From Deltaproteobacteria bacterium (GTDB lineage: Bacteria > Desulfobacterota_D > UBA1144 > Nemesobacterales > JAJCZQ01), in assembly GCA_029262335.1 (NCBI GenBank), contig JAJCZQ010000028.1:1-64000 (forward strand): 64,000 nt of DNA, in the 5' to 3' direction. The translations under genes were made by a program, and so were the position numbers. Under the pieces are notes generated by a model. It saw nothing but the letters and a program-made list of their open reading frames with translations. It was not told where the DNA came from and did not search any database. This document shows, in pieces, positions 1-8,198 of the stretch. The stretch's first letter is position 1; each line of letters opens with the position of its first letter.

Positions 1-222
1 CACGGGATGGTCATTGAATCTTCAAAGACTTATCCCGAAAATACCCCTCTGGTTATAGAAATTCTGGATCGTCTTGGCGAAAGTGAAGAGGCCACTACCA
101 AAGTACTTGGAAAAGTTGTGTGGTATAACAAGGGCATTTCCAATACCAGCAAAATGGGCATTGAATTTTTGACCCAGTCAAAAAATCTTGAACACGAATT
201 TGAAGAGAGAGATTATCATTAA
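1..222 (+). CDS. PilZ domain protein, C-terminal part (5' end outside window)
   Basis: The reading frame is open from base 1, so this is the last 73 residues of a longer gene; the ATG at 7 is probably internal. The visible part reads like the second half of a PilZ barrel: a G-M-V-I-E-S strand, a P-L-V-I-E-I-L strand, then G-K-V-V-W-Y and M-G-I-E-F-L near the end. PilZ domains bind cyclic di-GMP through an N-terminal RxxxR and a D/NxSxxG motif, and both would lie upstream of the window, so binding cannot be judged. A GGDEF protein at 37429-39558 could supply the ligand. The family call rests on strand pattern only. Confidence 0.6.
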   Translation, partial: HGMVIESSKTYPENTPLVIEILDRLGESEEATTKVLGKVVWYNKGISNTSKMGIEFLTQSKNLEHEFEERDYH

Positions 223-306
223 TTTTTATTTTAAGAATATTAATTGATACTTTTTAAACACTTACCACATCTTAAACTTTATAATCCCATAAAAAGAGGC
301 CTAAAA

Positions 307-1218
307 ATGAAATACAAATCACTTATAATTACCTTAATACTCACTATGTCTGTAAGTATTATTCAGGCATTCGCTGCACCTGATCCTCAAAACACAGAGG
401 AATTCAAAAAATACTGGTATTCAGGCAATGCCGAAATTACAACTTATAAACTCGAACAGGCAAGATACGGTGAAGTCCACAAGGGCTATGCTGTCTTAAT
501 TTTTGTTACAGAAGATTTTTCAAAAAACAAACAGGTAAAGCTGGATAATCCTTCTGCAAATAAGGACGACGCTGTTAAGGTACTAAAACTCAACCTGATC
601 AAGAAGTTCAATACGGGTATATACAGGTACTCAATTATGGAATCAGTATTTACACCCGTAAATGCCAAGAATAATCCCAATACTTTAAAACTCACTTCTT
701 CATCCCAGGAATGGTGCGGAAATGTATTTACTCAGCTAAACCTTGATGACAACAACTATAATCTTGAGCTTTTTTCCTACTTTGAATCAGAAGGGGATAA
801 AAAATACCAAATTGAAAAAACCTTTCTAGAAGATGAGATATTTACCAGGATAAGACTTAACCCCCTCGGCCTTCCAACAGGCAACATATCAATTTTGCCC
901 AGCCTTATTGTATCGAGGCTAAAGCACCAGGAAATAAATCCTGTAAAAGCTTTTGCAACTTTAAAAGAAATACCTGAGACAAACGAGATGAACTATTTAC
1001 TCAAATTTTCGGATACGGAAAGAAAACTAAGTATTACTTTTGAAAAGAACTTCCCCTATGAAATAGTTTCATGGGAAGAAACCTACAACAGCGGATTTGG
1101 CAAAAACTCTAAAGAGCTTGTAACAAGGGCTGTAAGAGACAAAAGTGTTATGCTCGACTACTGGAACAAAAACAGCACATTTGATGAAGTACTTAGAGAG
1201 AAAATGGGAATAGAATAA
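307..1218 (+). CDS. Exported protein of unknown function
   Basis: This is a 303-residue protein with a classical signal peptide: a Lys-containing start, a hydrophobic stretch of about 16 residues, and a likely cleavage after A-F-A near residue 23. I chose the ATG at 307 because it begins the signal peptide and follows an AAAGAGG stretch; a TTG at 244 would add 21 polar residues in front. The mature part begins with an E-F-K-K-Y-W-Y-S-G segment followed by E-I-T-T-Y-K-L and a run of short beta-type strands. It resembles an uncharacterised family seen in Bacteroidetes-type genomes, but I cannot assign a function. It converges on hsp20, with a hairpin between the two stop codons. Confidence 0.75.
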   Translation: MKYKSLIITLILTMSVSIIQAFAAPDPQNTEEFKKYWYSGNAEITTYKLEQARYGEVHKGYAVLIFVTEDFSKNKQVKLDNPSANKDDAVKVLKLNLIKKFNTGIYRYSIMESVFTPVNAKNNPNTLKLTSSSQEWCGNVFTQLNLDDNNYNLELFSYFESEGDKKYQIEKTFLEDEIFTRIRLNPLGLPTGNISILPSLIVSRLKHQEINPVKAFATLKEIPETNEMNYLLKFSDTERKLSITFEKNFPYEIVSWEETYNSGFGKNSKELVTRAVRDKSVMLDYWNKNSTFDEVLREKMGIE

Positions 1219-1221
1219 GGG

Positions 1222-1243
1222 AGGAAGCCCCTAAGGGCTTCCT
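1222..1243. terminator. Hairpin between convergent genes, probable bidirectional terminator
   Basis: AGGAAGCCC and GGGCTTCCT form a perfect 9 bp stem around a CTAA loop, just after the stop codon of the exported protein and touching the stop codon of hsp20 on the other strand. The T-run on the plus side (TTAGTTTA) is short, so termination strength is uncertain. It is the clearest GC-rich hairpin I found between convergent genes in this window. Confidence 0.6.
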
Positions 1244-1659
1244 TAGTTTACTTCCACCTTAATCTGTTTTGGCTTTGCTTCTTCCTTCTTTCTGAGTTCT
1301 ACTTTCAGTACGCCATCTTTAAAGCTTGCGTTAACATTGTTTACATCAATATCGTTTGAAACATGAAAACTCCTTTCAAACTTACCGTAACTGCTTTCAA
1401 CCCGGATGAAGTTGTCATTTTCTTCTTTGGATTCAGCTTTTTTCTCACCACTGATACTTAAGGTATTGTCCTTAAGGTCTATATCAATATCTTCCTTTGA
1501 TACTCCGGGCAGTTCCGCACTGATGGAATAACCCTGTTCATTCTCAACAATATTAACTCTCGGTGACCAGACTGTGTCGTCTGCACTGCCGCCTCTAAAA
1601 GCGGTATCGAACTCTCTTAACAAATTAAATGGTTCAAAGTTTCTTAATACTAAACTCAT
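1243..1659 (-). CDS. Small heat shock protein, Hsp20/alpha-crystallin family
   Basis: This is a 138-residue ATP-independent holdase chaperone that binds unfolding proteins in the cytoplasm. The alpha-crystallin domain spans roughly residues 30-130, with the N-I-V-E-N-E-Q-G-Y start, the A-E-L-P-G-V segment, L-S-I-S-G-E-K and the closing F-K-D-G-V-L-K-V. The short N-terminal arm (L-R-N-F-E-P-F) is typical of bacterial Hsp20. Length is normal for the family. The ATG at 1659 has a strong GGAGGT ribosome site eight bases upstream. I did not find a convincing CIRCE element or sigma-32 promoter in front of it. The gene stands alone, with the truncated repeat element lying about 130 bp upstream. Confidence 0.95.
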   Translation of the reverse strand: MSLVLRNFEPFNLLREFDTAFRGGSADDTVWSPRVNIVENEQGYSISAELPGVSKEDIDIDLKDNTLSISGEKKAESKEENDNFIRVESSYGKFERSFHVSNDIDVNNVNASFKDGVLKVELRKKEEAKPKQIKVEVN

Positions 1660-1784
1660 AATGGTTACCTCCGATTATGATTTGTTTTTTGTTTCTAAAC
1701 AGAAATTATTCACGATTTATTGCGAGTCAAGGAAGAATTTTTTAAGTACCTAGGCATTACAAAAAATACGTATAACTATTGCAC

Positions 1785-2125
1785 AAAAACCGAACATGCA
1801 TTGAAGCTAGCTTAAATCTATATTTATGTTTAGCTTCAACTATCTCGTCACTATACTTTTTTCTAAATAAAAATTAAATTCAGTTCTGTTATTGAACTTT
1901 TGCTTTCCCGTAGTTTTATATCAAGATAATGAAAATGAAGAATTGAAATCAACTTAGATTTTTAATATGTTCTTTGTCTTGAAACAAAGAACCAAAATTC
2001 AATGCTAGGCAATGAATTTAACTAAAAATTCAATTTTAAATCTAAAACGTAAAATCCCACCACTACCCCTTTACGTTTCTTAACGATTTCAAATTAAATT
2101 TTCTTAACGTTATTCATTGCAGGCC
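1785..2125 (-). repeat. MITE-like non-coding repeat, copy A (one end missing)
   Basis: This A+T-rich stretch has no credible gene. Read on the minus strand from 2125 it aligns, in order, with the element at 4302-4923: the terminal GGCCTGCAATGAATAA, a CGTAAAGGGG...GGGATT block, a GACAAAGAAC block, an almost identical block around 1908-1950, and a TTGAAGCTA...TAGCTTCAA stem-loop at 1801-1840. The match fades near 1785, so the far terminal repeat is absent. A second internal hairpin, TTCTTTGT/ACAAAGAA, lies at about 1970-1991. The gap between hsp20 and the TPP enzyme (1660-2200) is otherwise featureless. Its boundaries on the 1785 side are approximate. Confidence 0.75.
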
Positions 2126-2200
2126 ATTCAAAAAGAATATCAACAATTTGCCATTATCCCCACAAATCGATTACATTGTTTATTGATAAACGGAGACAAA

Positions 2201-3886
2201 ATGGCAAAAAAACAGGGCGGATGGCTGCTGGCAAAAACTCTATATGATATGGGCGTAAGGGACATTTTCACCCTTGCAGGCGGCCATATAAATCCCATTT
2301 ACAAAGCATGTACTGATCTTGGCATCAGGCTTATTGATACTCACCACGAGCAGGGTGCAGCTATGGCAGCAGATGCATACGGAAGGGTTACGAGAAGACC
2401 AGGTGTTTGCCTTGTAACTGCCGGCCCCGGGTTAACAAATGCACTAACCGGACTTGCAGGTTCATACCTTTCAAATTCTCCCATGATTCTCATTGCAGGA
2501 AGGTCGGGGGTAGAAGAAAATGACACTATGTCCCTTCAGGAAATAGACCAGATGGCTATGGTAAAACCCGTGACAAAATGGGCCAGAACCATATACGATA
2601 TAAACAGGATTCCCGAATATGTTTCTAATGCTTATAAAACCGCCGTTTCCGGAAAGCCGGGCCCAGTATATCTTGGTACATCATATGAGGTACTTTATCC
2701 CAAGACTGAACAGAAAAATCTTTCTAATTACGATCTCACCATACCGGAAACAAACTATGAACCATCAGACGCAAAAATTACTGAAGTATTAAACCTTTTG
2801 AATAAAGCAAAAAAACCTATTGTTGTTTTAGGAAGCGGAAGCTGGTATTCCAGGTCTGAAACAGAACTTGAAGAATTTATAAAAAACCTGAACATTCCCG
2901 CATTTACACTTAACATGGGCAGGGGAATAATCCCCGACAAATACTGCTTTGGCCCGGCAAGCCCTTCATCCCCTAAAGGCTTCAGGGAAATTGCCGGGAA
3001 ATCCGATTTAATTATTCTATTGGGAATAAGGCTTAGTATCTATATTGGTTTTGGAAATTCCTTTAATAAAAATACAAAAATTATACAGGTGGACATCAAT
3101 CCTGATGAAATCAGCAGAAATAAAAAATCAGATTGTTCTGTAATATCCGATTTAAAACCGTTTATTTCAAAAGTTAATTCACAAATAGGAAAAAATACAC
3201 AAAAATATAATTTTAAGGAATGGATGAAAGAAGCAGGAGCTATCAAAAACGCTACTTATAAAAAGTTTAGAAGTTCTGTTTTGAACTCAAGAAAAAAATC
3301 CATCCATCCTGCAAAAGTTGCCAAAGTGGTAAGTGACTATCTCGGTGAAGAAGGCATAGCAGTCGTAGATGGTGGAGACTGCCAGTCATGGACAGATACA
3401 ACCTACGAAGTTAATAACCCCGGGCACTACGTAAAAGGCGGCCCGCTTGGGTGTATGGGTGTAGGCATCCCCTTTGCACTTGGCACAAAAGCAGCAAATC
3501 CAGATAAAAAAGTTGCATTAGTTACCGGTGACGGCGCTGTTGCCATGAACTTTATGGAAATTGAGACAGCCGTAAAACACAAACTCCCCTTTGTAGTTGT
3601 GGTCTGCAATGATTCTGCGTGGGGGATGACAAAACACCAGGTCGAGATCACTTATCCAAAAGCAAAAGATGTCCAGGGGATCGAACTTGGATTTGTGGAG
3701 TTCGATAAGATTGCAAAGGCTATGGGGGGCCGAGGGGAGACCGTGACCGATATCAGCAAACTGGAACCTGCATTAAAAAGGTCATTCAAATCAAACCTGC
3801 CTTATATAATTAATGTAAAAACAGACCCCGATGCTGTAAGCGGGGCAACGCATGTCATTACCCGTATGATGATGAAAGGGATGTAG
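2201..3886 (+). CDS. Thiamine pyrophosphate enzyme, acetolactate synthase-like
   Basis: This 561-residue protein has the three-domain plan of ThDP enzymes related to IlvB, benzaldehyde lyase and oxalyl-CoA decarboxylase. Glu50 in T-H-H-E-Q-G-A is the conserved cofactor-activating glutamate. The central Rossmann-like domain begins near residue 190. The diphosphate/Mg motif starts with G-D-G-A-V-A-M-N near residue 443. I chose the ATG at 2201, preceded by GGAG, because the family sequence begins with G-G-W-L-L-A-K-T-L; an upstream in-frame start at 2117 would lie inside repeat copy A. The substrate is unknown, and no small regulatory subunit gene lies nearby. It is flanked by inverted copies of a MITE-like repeat. 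Confidence 0.85.
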   Translation: MAKKQGGWLLAKTLYDMGVRDIFTLAGGHINPIYKACTDLGIRLIDTHHEQGAAMAADAYGRVTRRPGVCLVTAGPGLTNALTGLAGSYLSNSPMILIAGRSGVEENDTMSLQEIDQMAMVKPVTKWARTIYDINRIPEYVSNAYKTAVSGKPGPVYLGTSYEVLYPKTEQKNLSNYDLTIPETNYEPSDAKITEVLNLLNKAKKPIVVLGSGSWYSRSETELEEFIKNLNIPAFTLNMGRGIIPDKYCFGPASPSSPKGFREIAGKSDLIILLGIRLSIYIGFGNSFNKNTKIIQVDINPDEISRNKKSDCSVISDLKPFISKVNSQIGKNTQKYNFKEWMKEAGAIKNATYKKFRSSVLNSRKKSIHPAKVAKVVSDYLGEEGIAVVDGGDCQSWTDTTYEVNNPGHYVKGGPLGCMGVGIPFALGTKAANPDKKVALVTGDGAVAMNFMEIETAVKHKLPFVVVVCNDSAWGMTKHQVEITYPKAKDVQGIELGFVEFDKIAKAMGGRGETVTDISKLEPALKRSFKSNLPYIINVKTDPDAVSGATHVITRMMMKGM

Positions 3887-3948
3887 ACAATTAATGTTCC
3901 TTTAAAATCCTTTTGTTTATATAATTATTTATTACTTGTGGAGGAGAA

Positions 3949-4272
3949 ATGATTATATCATATTACTACGTTCTTTTATTTTTACTTTTTTTCACTTTTA
4001 CTTTTTCTGCACCGGCCGGTGCATATGAATATTCACTCAGCGTAAAAACTACTTTTATGCAGGGCTGTTTTCTTGATGAAGCCCCGGATTTAAACAATAA
4101 TTCCGCTGTATTTCTAAAAATGAAAAGATGCCTTTGTATGATGGACAAGTTTGAAAAAAGGTATTCGGAGAAACAGTTTATGGACCTGTTTAGTCATGCG
4201 GAAAAAGACTATTCATGGCAAAAAAGAGAACTGGATGATTTTGTTAAGGATACAATGCCCGGGTGTTTGTAA
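3949..4272 (+). CDS. Small exported cysteine-containing protein, unknown function
   Basis: This 107-residue protein starts with a very hydrophobic signal peptide (F-L-L-F-F-T-F-T-F-S) and probable cleavage after A-G-A near residue 25. The mature chain of about 80 residues keeps four cysteines: Q-G-C-F, a C-L-C pair and P-G-C near the C-terminus. They could form two disulfides in the periplasm. The gene has a strong GGAGGAG ribosome site and follows the TPP-enzyme gene by 62 bp, so co-transcription is likely. I recognise no family. Repeat copy B begins 30 bp after the stop codon. Confidence 0.65.
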   Translation: MIISYYYVLLFLLFFTFTFSAPAGAYEYSLSVKTTFMQGCFLDEAPDLNNNSAVFLKMKRCLCMMDKFEKRYSEKQFMDLFSHAEKDYSWQKRELDDFVKDTMPGCL

Positions 4273-4301
4273 TCTTATATCTCAATTGCAAATCTTTTCT
4301 G

Positions 4302-4923
4302 AACGGCCTGCAATGAATAACTCAAATCAATTGCTGGTTTAGCAATTGAAATATTCGGCATTACAAAATTTTCGTGAAAAAAATTATTTATTTCAGCGTA
4401 AAGAAAAATATAGGGGATGTGGCGGGATTATATTTTTTAGCTTGAATGACTAATTTTTAGGAAATTTTGTTTAGCCGTGATTTTTGGTATAGATATGGAA
4501 TAGCAGATATACCAAAATACTAACTTAATTCAAATCTATATTTAGACAAAGTACCAACAATTTCGGTTTAATTTTGTATCTAGACAAAGAACTAAGAGAG
4601 ATTAAAAAAGTTATATAATAGCTATTCTTCATTTTCTTTATCTTGATATAAAACTACGGGAAAGAAATAGTTGATCTACTGAACTGAATTTAAATTTTAA
4701 TTTAGAAGAAAGTGTTGTACAAAGATAGTTGAAGCTAAACCTAAATATAGATTTAAACTAGCTTCGATTATTGTTTAGTTTACTTACCATAGCTATAGGC
4801 TGAGCAATTCATTAACTAAAAAAACAAATTAAAATCTAAAGCGTAAAATCCCTCCACACCCCCTTTACGCTTCTTAACGATTTTAATTCATTTTTTCTTA
4901 ACGTTATTCATTGCAAGGCCGTT
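4302..4923 (+). repeat. MITE-like non-coding element, copy B, with terminal inverted repeats
   Basis: The element is about 620 bp and is bounded by near-perfect 19/20 bp inverted ends, AACGGCCTGCAATGAATAA at 4302-4320 and its complement with one extra base at 4904-4923. Inside these, GCGTAAAG...GGGATT blocks near each end continue the inverted repeat, more diverged. No reading frame of useful length is present, so any mobility would need enzymes from elsewhere. An internal stem-loop at about 4729-4767 (TGAAGCTA/TAGCTTC) is shared with copy A. I see no clear target-site duplication outside the ends. The element fills the whole gap between the small exported protein and the end of lepA. Confidence 0.8.
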
Positions 4924-4934
4924 TTATTTATAAA

Positions 4935-6728
4935 TCAAGTCTTTAGTACAGCAAGAAATGCTTCCTGTGGAATTTCTATACTCCCCACCTGCTTCATCCT
5001 CTTCTTCCCTTCTTTCTGTTTCTCAAGAAGCTTTCTCTTCCTTGAGACATCACCACCGTAGCATTTAGCTGTTACATCTTTCCTGAGAGCTTTGACGGAT
5101 TCCCTCGCAATGATGGTACTCCCGATTGCTGCCTGGATAACCACTTCATATAACTGCCTTGGAATAAGAGACCTTAATTTTTCAATAAGGTCACGTCCGC
5201 GGTAGTAGGAGTTGTCTTTATGAACAATAATGGACAGTGCATCAACTATGTCGCCGTTTACAAGCACATCCAGTTTAATAAGATTTGATGCTTTATAGCC
5301 TGCAGGTTCATAGTCCATTGAAGCATAACCTTTTGAAATTGATTTAAGTTTGTCATAAAAATCAAAAACAATCTCAGCCATGGGAAGTTCATACTCAACT
5401 ATAACCCTGTCTTCCGTGACATACTTCAGATCTTTCTGCATACCGCGCTTTTCTTCGCACAGTTTAAAGATCGGACCTAAATAATCCTTTGGAGTATGAA
5501 TGGATATAAAAACAATAGGTTCTTCAACTGTTGCGTTCCTGTCACCTGTAGGGAGGTCACTTGGATTATCCACAAAAATTTCATCACCATTTTGATATAT
5601 TGCTTTATATACAACTGTCGGAGCAGTTGTAATAAGGTCAATCCGGTATTCCCTTTCAATCCTTTCACGTACTATCTCCATATGCAGGAGTCCAAGAAAC
5701 CCGCACCTGAAACCAAATCCAAGTGCAGCAGAAGTCTCAGGCTCAAACACCAGTGATGAATCATTAAGCCACAGTTTTTCCAGTGCTTCGCGAAGTTTTG
5801 TATATTCACCTGTATCTATGGGATACATGCCGCTAAACACCATCGGTTTCATCACTTTAAAACCTTCTAACGGCACTTTGGCACTATCTAGCACCCCTGT
5901 TATGGTATCCCCGACTTTCGCCTCTCTTACCTCTTTAATGGATGCCCCTACAAATCCAACTTCCCCTGTATACAGCTTATCAAGTGAAAGTGCCGTAGGT
6001 GAAAATACACCCAGGGCCTTAACATCATATTCAATACCGGTGGACATAAGTTTTATTTTCTTACCGAGCTTTATTTCGCCTTCAAAGACCCTTACCAGCA
6101 TTACTACTCCAAGGTATGAATCAAACCAGCTGTCAAAAATAAGTGCTTTTAACTCTTTTGAATTATCAGATTTGGGAGGTGGTACGTTCTTTACAATTGA
6201 TTCGAGGATTTCTTTTGTTCCAATGCCCTGCTTGGCGCTTGCAAGTATTGCATCCTGGGCATCTATACCCACAACTTCTTCGATCTCTTCCTTTACCCTT
6301 TCAGGATCAGATGCCGGAAGGTCTATTTTGTTAATTACCGGGACAAGTTCAAGGCCGGCGTCAACCGCAAGATATGCATTAGCCAGGGTCTGCGCTTCTA
6401 CCCCCTGTGTTGCATCAACAACGAGCAGTGCGCCTTCACAGGCAATAAGACTGCGGGACACTTCATAACTGAAATCAACATGCCCGGGGGTATCGATCAG
6501 GTTTAACTCATAGGTATGTCCATCATCAGCATTGTAAAGAAGCCTTACGGCCTGGGCTTTGATTGTAATACCCCTTTCCTTCTCGATGTCCATATTGTCC
6601 AGAAACTGTTCGGTCTTGTCCCTGTCGGAAAGAGTTCCTGTAAATTCAAGGATCCTGTCGGCAAGAGTGGATTTGCCGTGATCGACATGCGCGATAATAG
6701 AAAAATTACGAATATATTTTAGTTCCAT
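4935..6728 (-). CDS. lepA: Elongation factor 4 (LepA), translational GTPase
   Basis: LepA is a ribosome-associated GTPase that binds stalled or mis-translocated ribosomes. The 597-residue length is standard. The G domain shows A-H-V-D-H-G-K-S-T near residues 13-21, R-G-I-T-I in switch I, D-T-P-G-H and N-K-I-D. Domain II, EF-G-like domains III and V and the LepA-specific C-terminal domain (ending P-Q-E-A-F-L-A-V-L) follow in order. It lies 58 bp downstream of the aldehyde dehydrogenase on the same strand and may be read through from it. Repeat copy B ends just beyond its stop codon. Confidence 0.98.
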   Translation of the reverse strand: MELKYIRNFSIIAHVDHGKSTLADRILEFTGTLSDRDKTEQFLDNMDIEKERGITIKAQAVRLLYNADDGHTYELNLIDTPGHVDFSYEVSRSLIACEGALLVVDATQGVEAQTLANAYLAVDAGLELVPVINKIDLPASDPERVKEEIEEVVGIDAQDAILASAKQGIGTKEILESIVKNVPPPKSDNSKELKALIFDSWFDSYLGVVMLVRVFEGEIKLGKKIKLMSTGIEYDVKALGVFSPTALSLDKLYTGEVGFVGASIKEVREAKVGDTITGVLDSAKVPLEGFKVMKPMVFSGMYPIDTGEYTKLREALEKLWLNDSSLVFEPETSAALGFGFRCGFLGLLHMEIVRERIEREYRIDLITTAPTVVYKAIYQNGDEIFVDNPSDLPTGDRNATVEEPIVFISIHTPKDYLGPIFKLCEEKRGMQKDLKYVTEDRVIVEYELPMAEIVFDFYDKLKSISKGYASMDYEPAGYKASNLIKLDVLVNGDIVDALSIIVHKDNSYYRGRDLIEKLRSLIPRQLYEVVIQAAIGSTIIARESVKALRKDVTAKCYGGDVSRKRKLLEKQKEGKKRMKQVGSIEIPQEAFLAVLKT

Positions 6729-6786
6729 CAGTGCGCAAGATTATAAATTAAAGAAAGGTTAATTCAACAATTAAAATTTATTTTTT

Positions 6787-8184
6787 CTACAGGACTTCTG
6801 ATTTAATAACCATCAGTTTTTCCTGGGTCATCTCTTCCATGGAATATGGAATGCCGCCAGTTCCGATGCCAGACTCTTTTGCACCCCTAAACGGCATCCA
6901 GTCTACCCTGAAGGCAGTATGGTCATTTACCATTACAGCAGCAGCATTAAGTTTCTTTACAGTATCCAGTGCAGTATCAAGATTCTTTGTAAAAACAGAT
7001 GCCTGGAATGAAAGTGGAAGACTGTTTGCAAGCCTTATAGCTTCGTCCCTGTCTTTGTAGCTGTAAACAGCTATCACAGGGCCAAATATTTCTTCATTTG
7101 ATATTTTAGCGCTCTGCGGGGGATCAAGAATAATAGTCGGTTCATAACATGTCCGGCTGATTTTCTTTCCACCGCAAATAAGTTTTCCGCCCTTCCTTAC
7201 AGCTTCTTTTACCCAGTCGTGAACCCTGTCAACTTCACGCGGCTGAATCAGAGGGCCAACATCTGTTTTTGCATCAAGCGGATCACCAACTTTTAATTTC
7301 TTAGCTATTTTTGCAAGTCCGTTGGCTACTTTCTTTGCAACTTTCTGATGGGCAAAAAGCCTCTGTACGGAAACACATACCTGCCCTGCATGATAAAGGC
7401 CGCCCTTGGCAAGAAGTGGAAGTGCATCATCTATATCTGCATCTGGTTCAAATATTACAGGTGCAGATCCACCGTGCTCAAGTGCACACCTGGTACCTGG
7501 AGCAAGCTTTGATTTTAGATACCAGCCTACTCTTCCCGAGCCAATAAATGTCATATAGTCCACCCTGCTGTCAGTTACAAGTTTTTCGGCAAGCTGATTG
7601 TTTAGTATCAATACCTGTGCCCATTCCCTGGGAAGGCCGCTGTCATGAAGTATCTGTACAAGATTAATGGCAGATAGAGGCGTTGTACTGGCAGGTTTTA
7701 TTATTACGGGACAGCCGGCTGCAACAGCAGTAATAACCTGATGAATTCCAAGGTTAAATGGGTGGTTGAACGCACAAATGGCAAATACCACGCCTATCGG
7801 TTCTCTGAACGTATATGCCATCCTGTTCATACAGGCAGCGTTAACATTCATTGCTATCTCTTTACCCGTTAATTTTCCGATTTCTTCAATTGCTACGGAA
7901 ATACCGCTTATGGCCCTGGTAACTTCAGCTTTTGTATCGACAAGCGGTTTACCTCCTTCCATTGCAGAAGTTTCTACTAATTCATCGTATCTTTCACTTA
8001 CAAGTTCTTTAGCCCTTTCAAGTATCTGAATACGCTCAGCACCAGAGAGCCATTTGCTTCTGTCATCTGCAAGGGCCCTTGCAGTTGCAAGTGCTTTTTC
8101 AGCCTTTTTAGGCCCGTCGTAAGGAAGTTCTTTTATCAGTGTTTCATCAAATGCGGTTAATACCTTAAGTTTATTAATAGCCAT
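6787..8184 (-). CDS. NAD(P)-dependent aldehyde dehydrogenase
   Basis: This 465-residue member of the aldehyde dehydrogenase superfamily oxidises an aldehyde to the acid in the cytoplasm. The cofactor-binding half contains F-N-H-P-F-N-L-G and I-I-K-P-A-S. The general-base glutamate sits in L-E-H-G-G near residue 237 and the catalytic cysteine in G-Q-V-C-V-S near residue 271. E-E-I-F-G-P-V appears in the C-terminal third. The start at 8184 follows GGAGGCGAC. It begins 14 bp after the stop codon of the acetolactate synthase-like gene, so the two are almost certainly co-transcribed; the aldehyde is probably linked to that enzyme's product, which is inference. Glyceraldehyde-, lactaldehyde- or sulfoacetaldehyde-type substrates are all possible. 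Confidence 0.93.
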   Translation of the reverse strand: MAINKLKVLTAFDETLIKELPYDGPKKAEKALATARALADDRSKWLSGAERIQILERAKELVSERYDELVETSAMEGGKPLVDTKAEVTRAISGISVAIEEIGKLTGKEIAMNVNAACMNRMAYTFREPIGVVFAICAFNHPFNLGIHQVITAVAAGCPVIIKPASTTPLSAINLVQILHDSGLPREWAQVLILNNQLAEKLVTDSRVDYMTFIGSGRVGWYLKSKLAPGTRCALEHGGSAPVIFEPDADIDDALPLLAKGGLYHAGQVCVSVQRLFAHQKVAKKVANGLAKIAKKLKVGDPLDAKTDVGPLIQPREVDRVHDWVKEAVRKGGKLICGGKKISRTCYEPTIILDPPQSAKISNEEIFGPVIAVYSYKDRDEAIRLANSLPLSFQASVFTKNLDTALDTVKKLNAAAVMVNDHTAFRVDWMPFRGAKESGIGTGGIPYSMEEMTQEKLMVIKSEVL

Positions 8185-8198
8185 GTCGCCTCCTAATG

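Noticed and set aside
1700-1740. Heat-shock promoter (sigma-32 or CIRCE) upstream of hsp20
   Set aside because: A TTGACT is present, but spacing to a -10 candidate is only about 14 bp, and no CIRCE half-sites occur.
2117-2200. N-terminal extension of the TPP enzyme
   Set aside because: The extension starts inside repeat copy A and does not resemble any TPP-enzyme N-terminus; the ATG at 2201 has a proper ribosome site.
5818-6468. A 216-codon frame on the plus strand inside lepA
   Set aside because: It lies fully antisense to a conserved lepA gene, is rich in Ser, and has no ribosome site; it is a codon-usage shadow.
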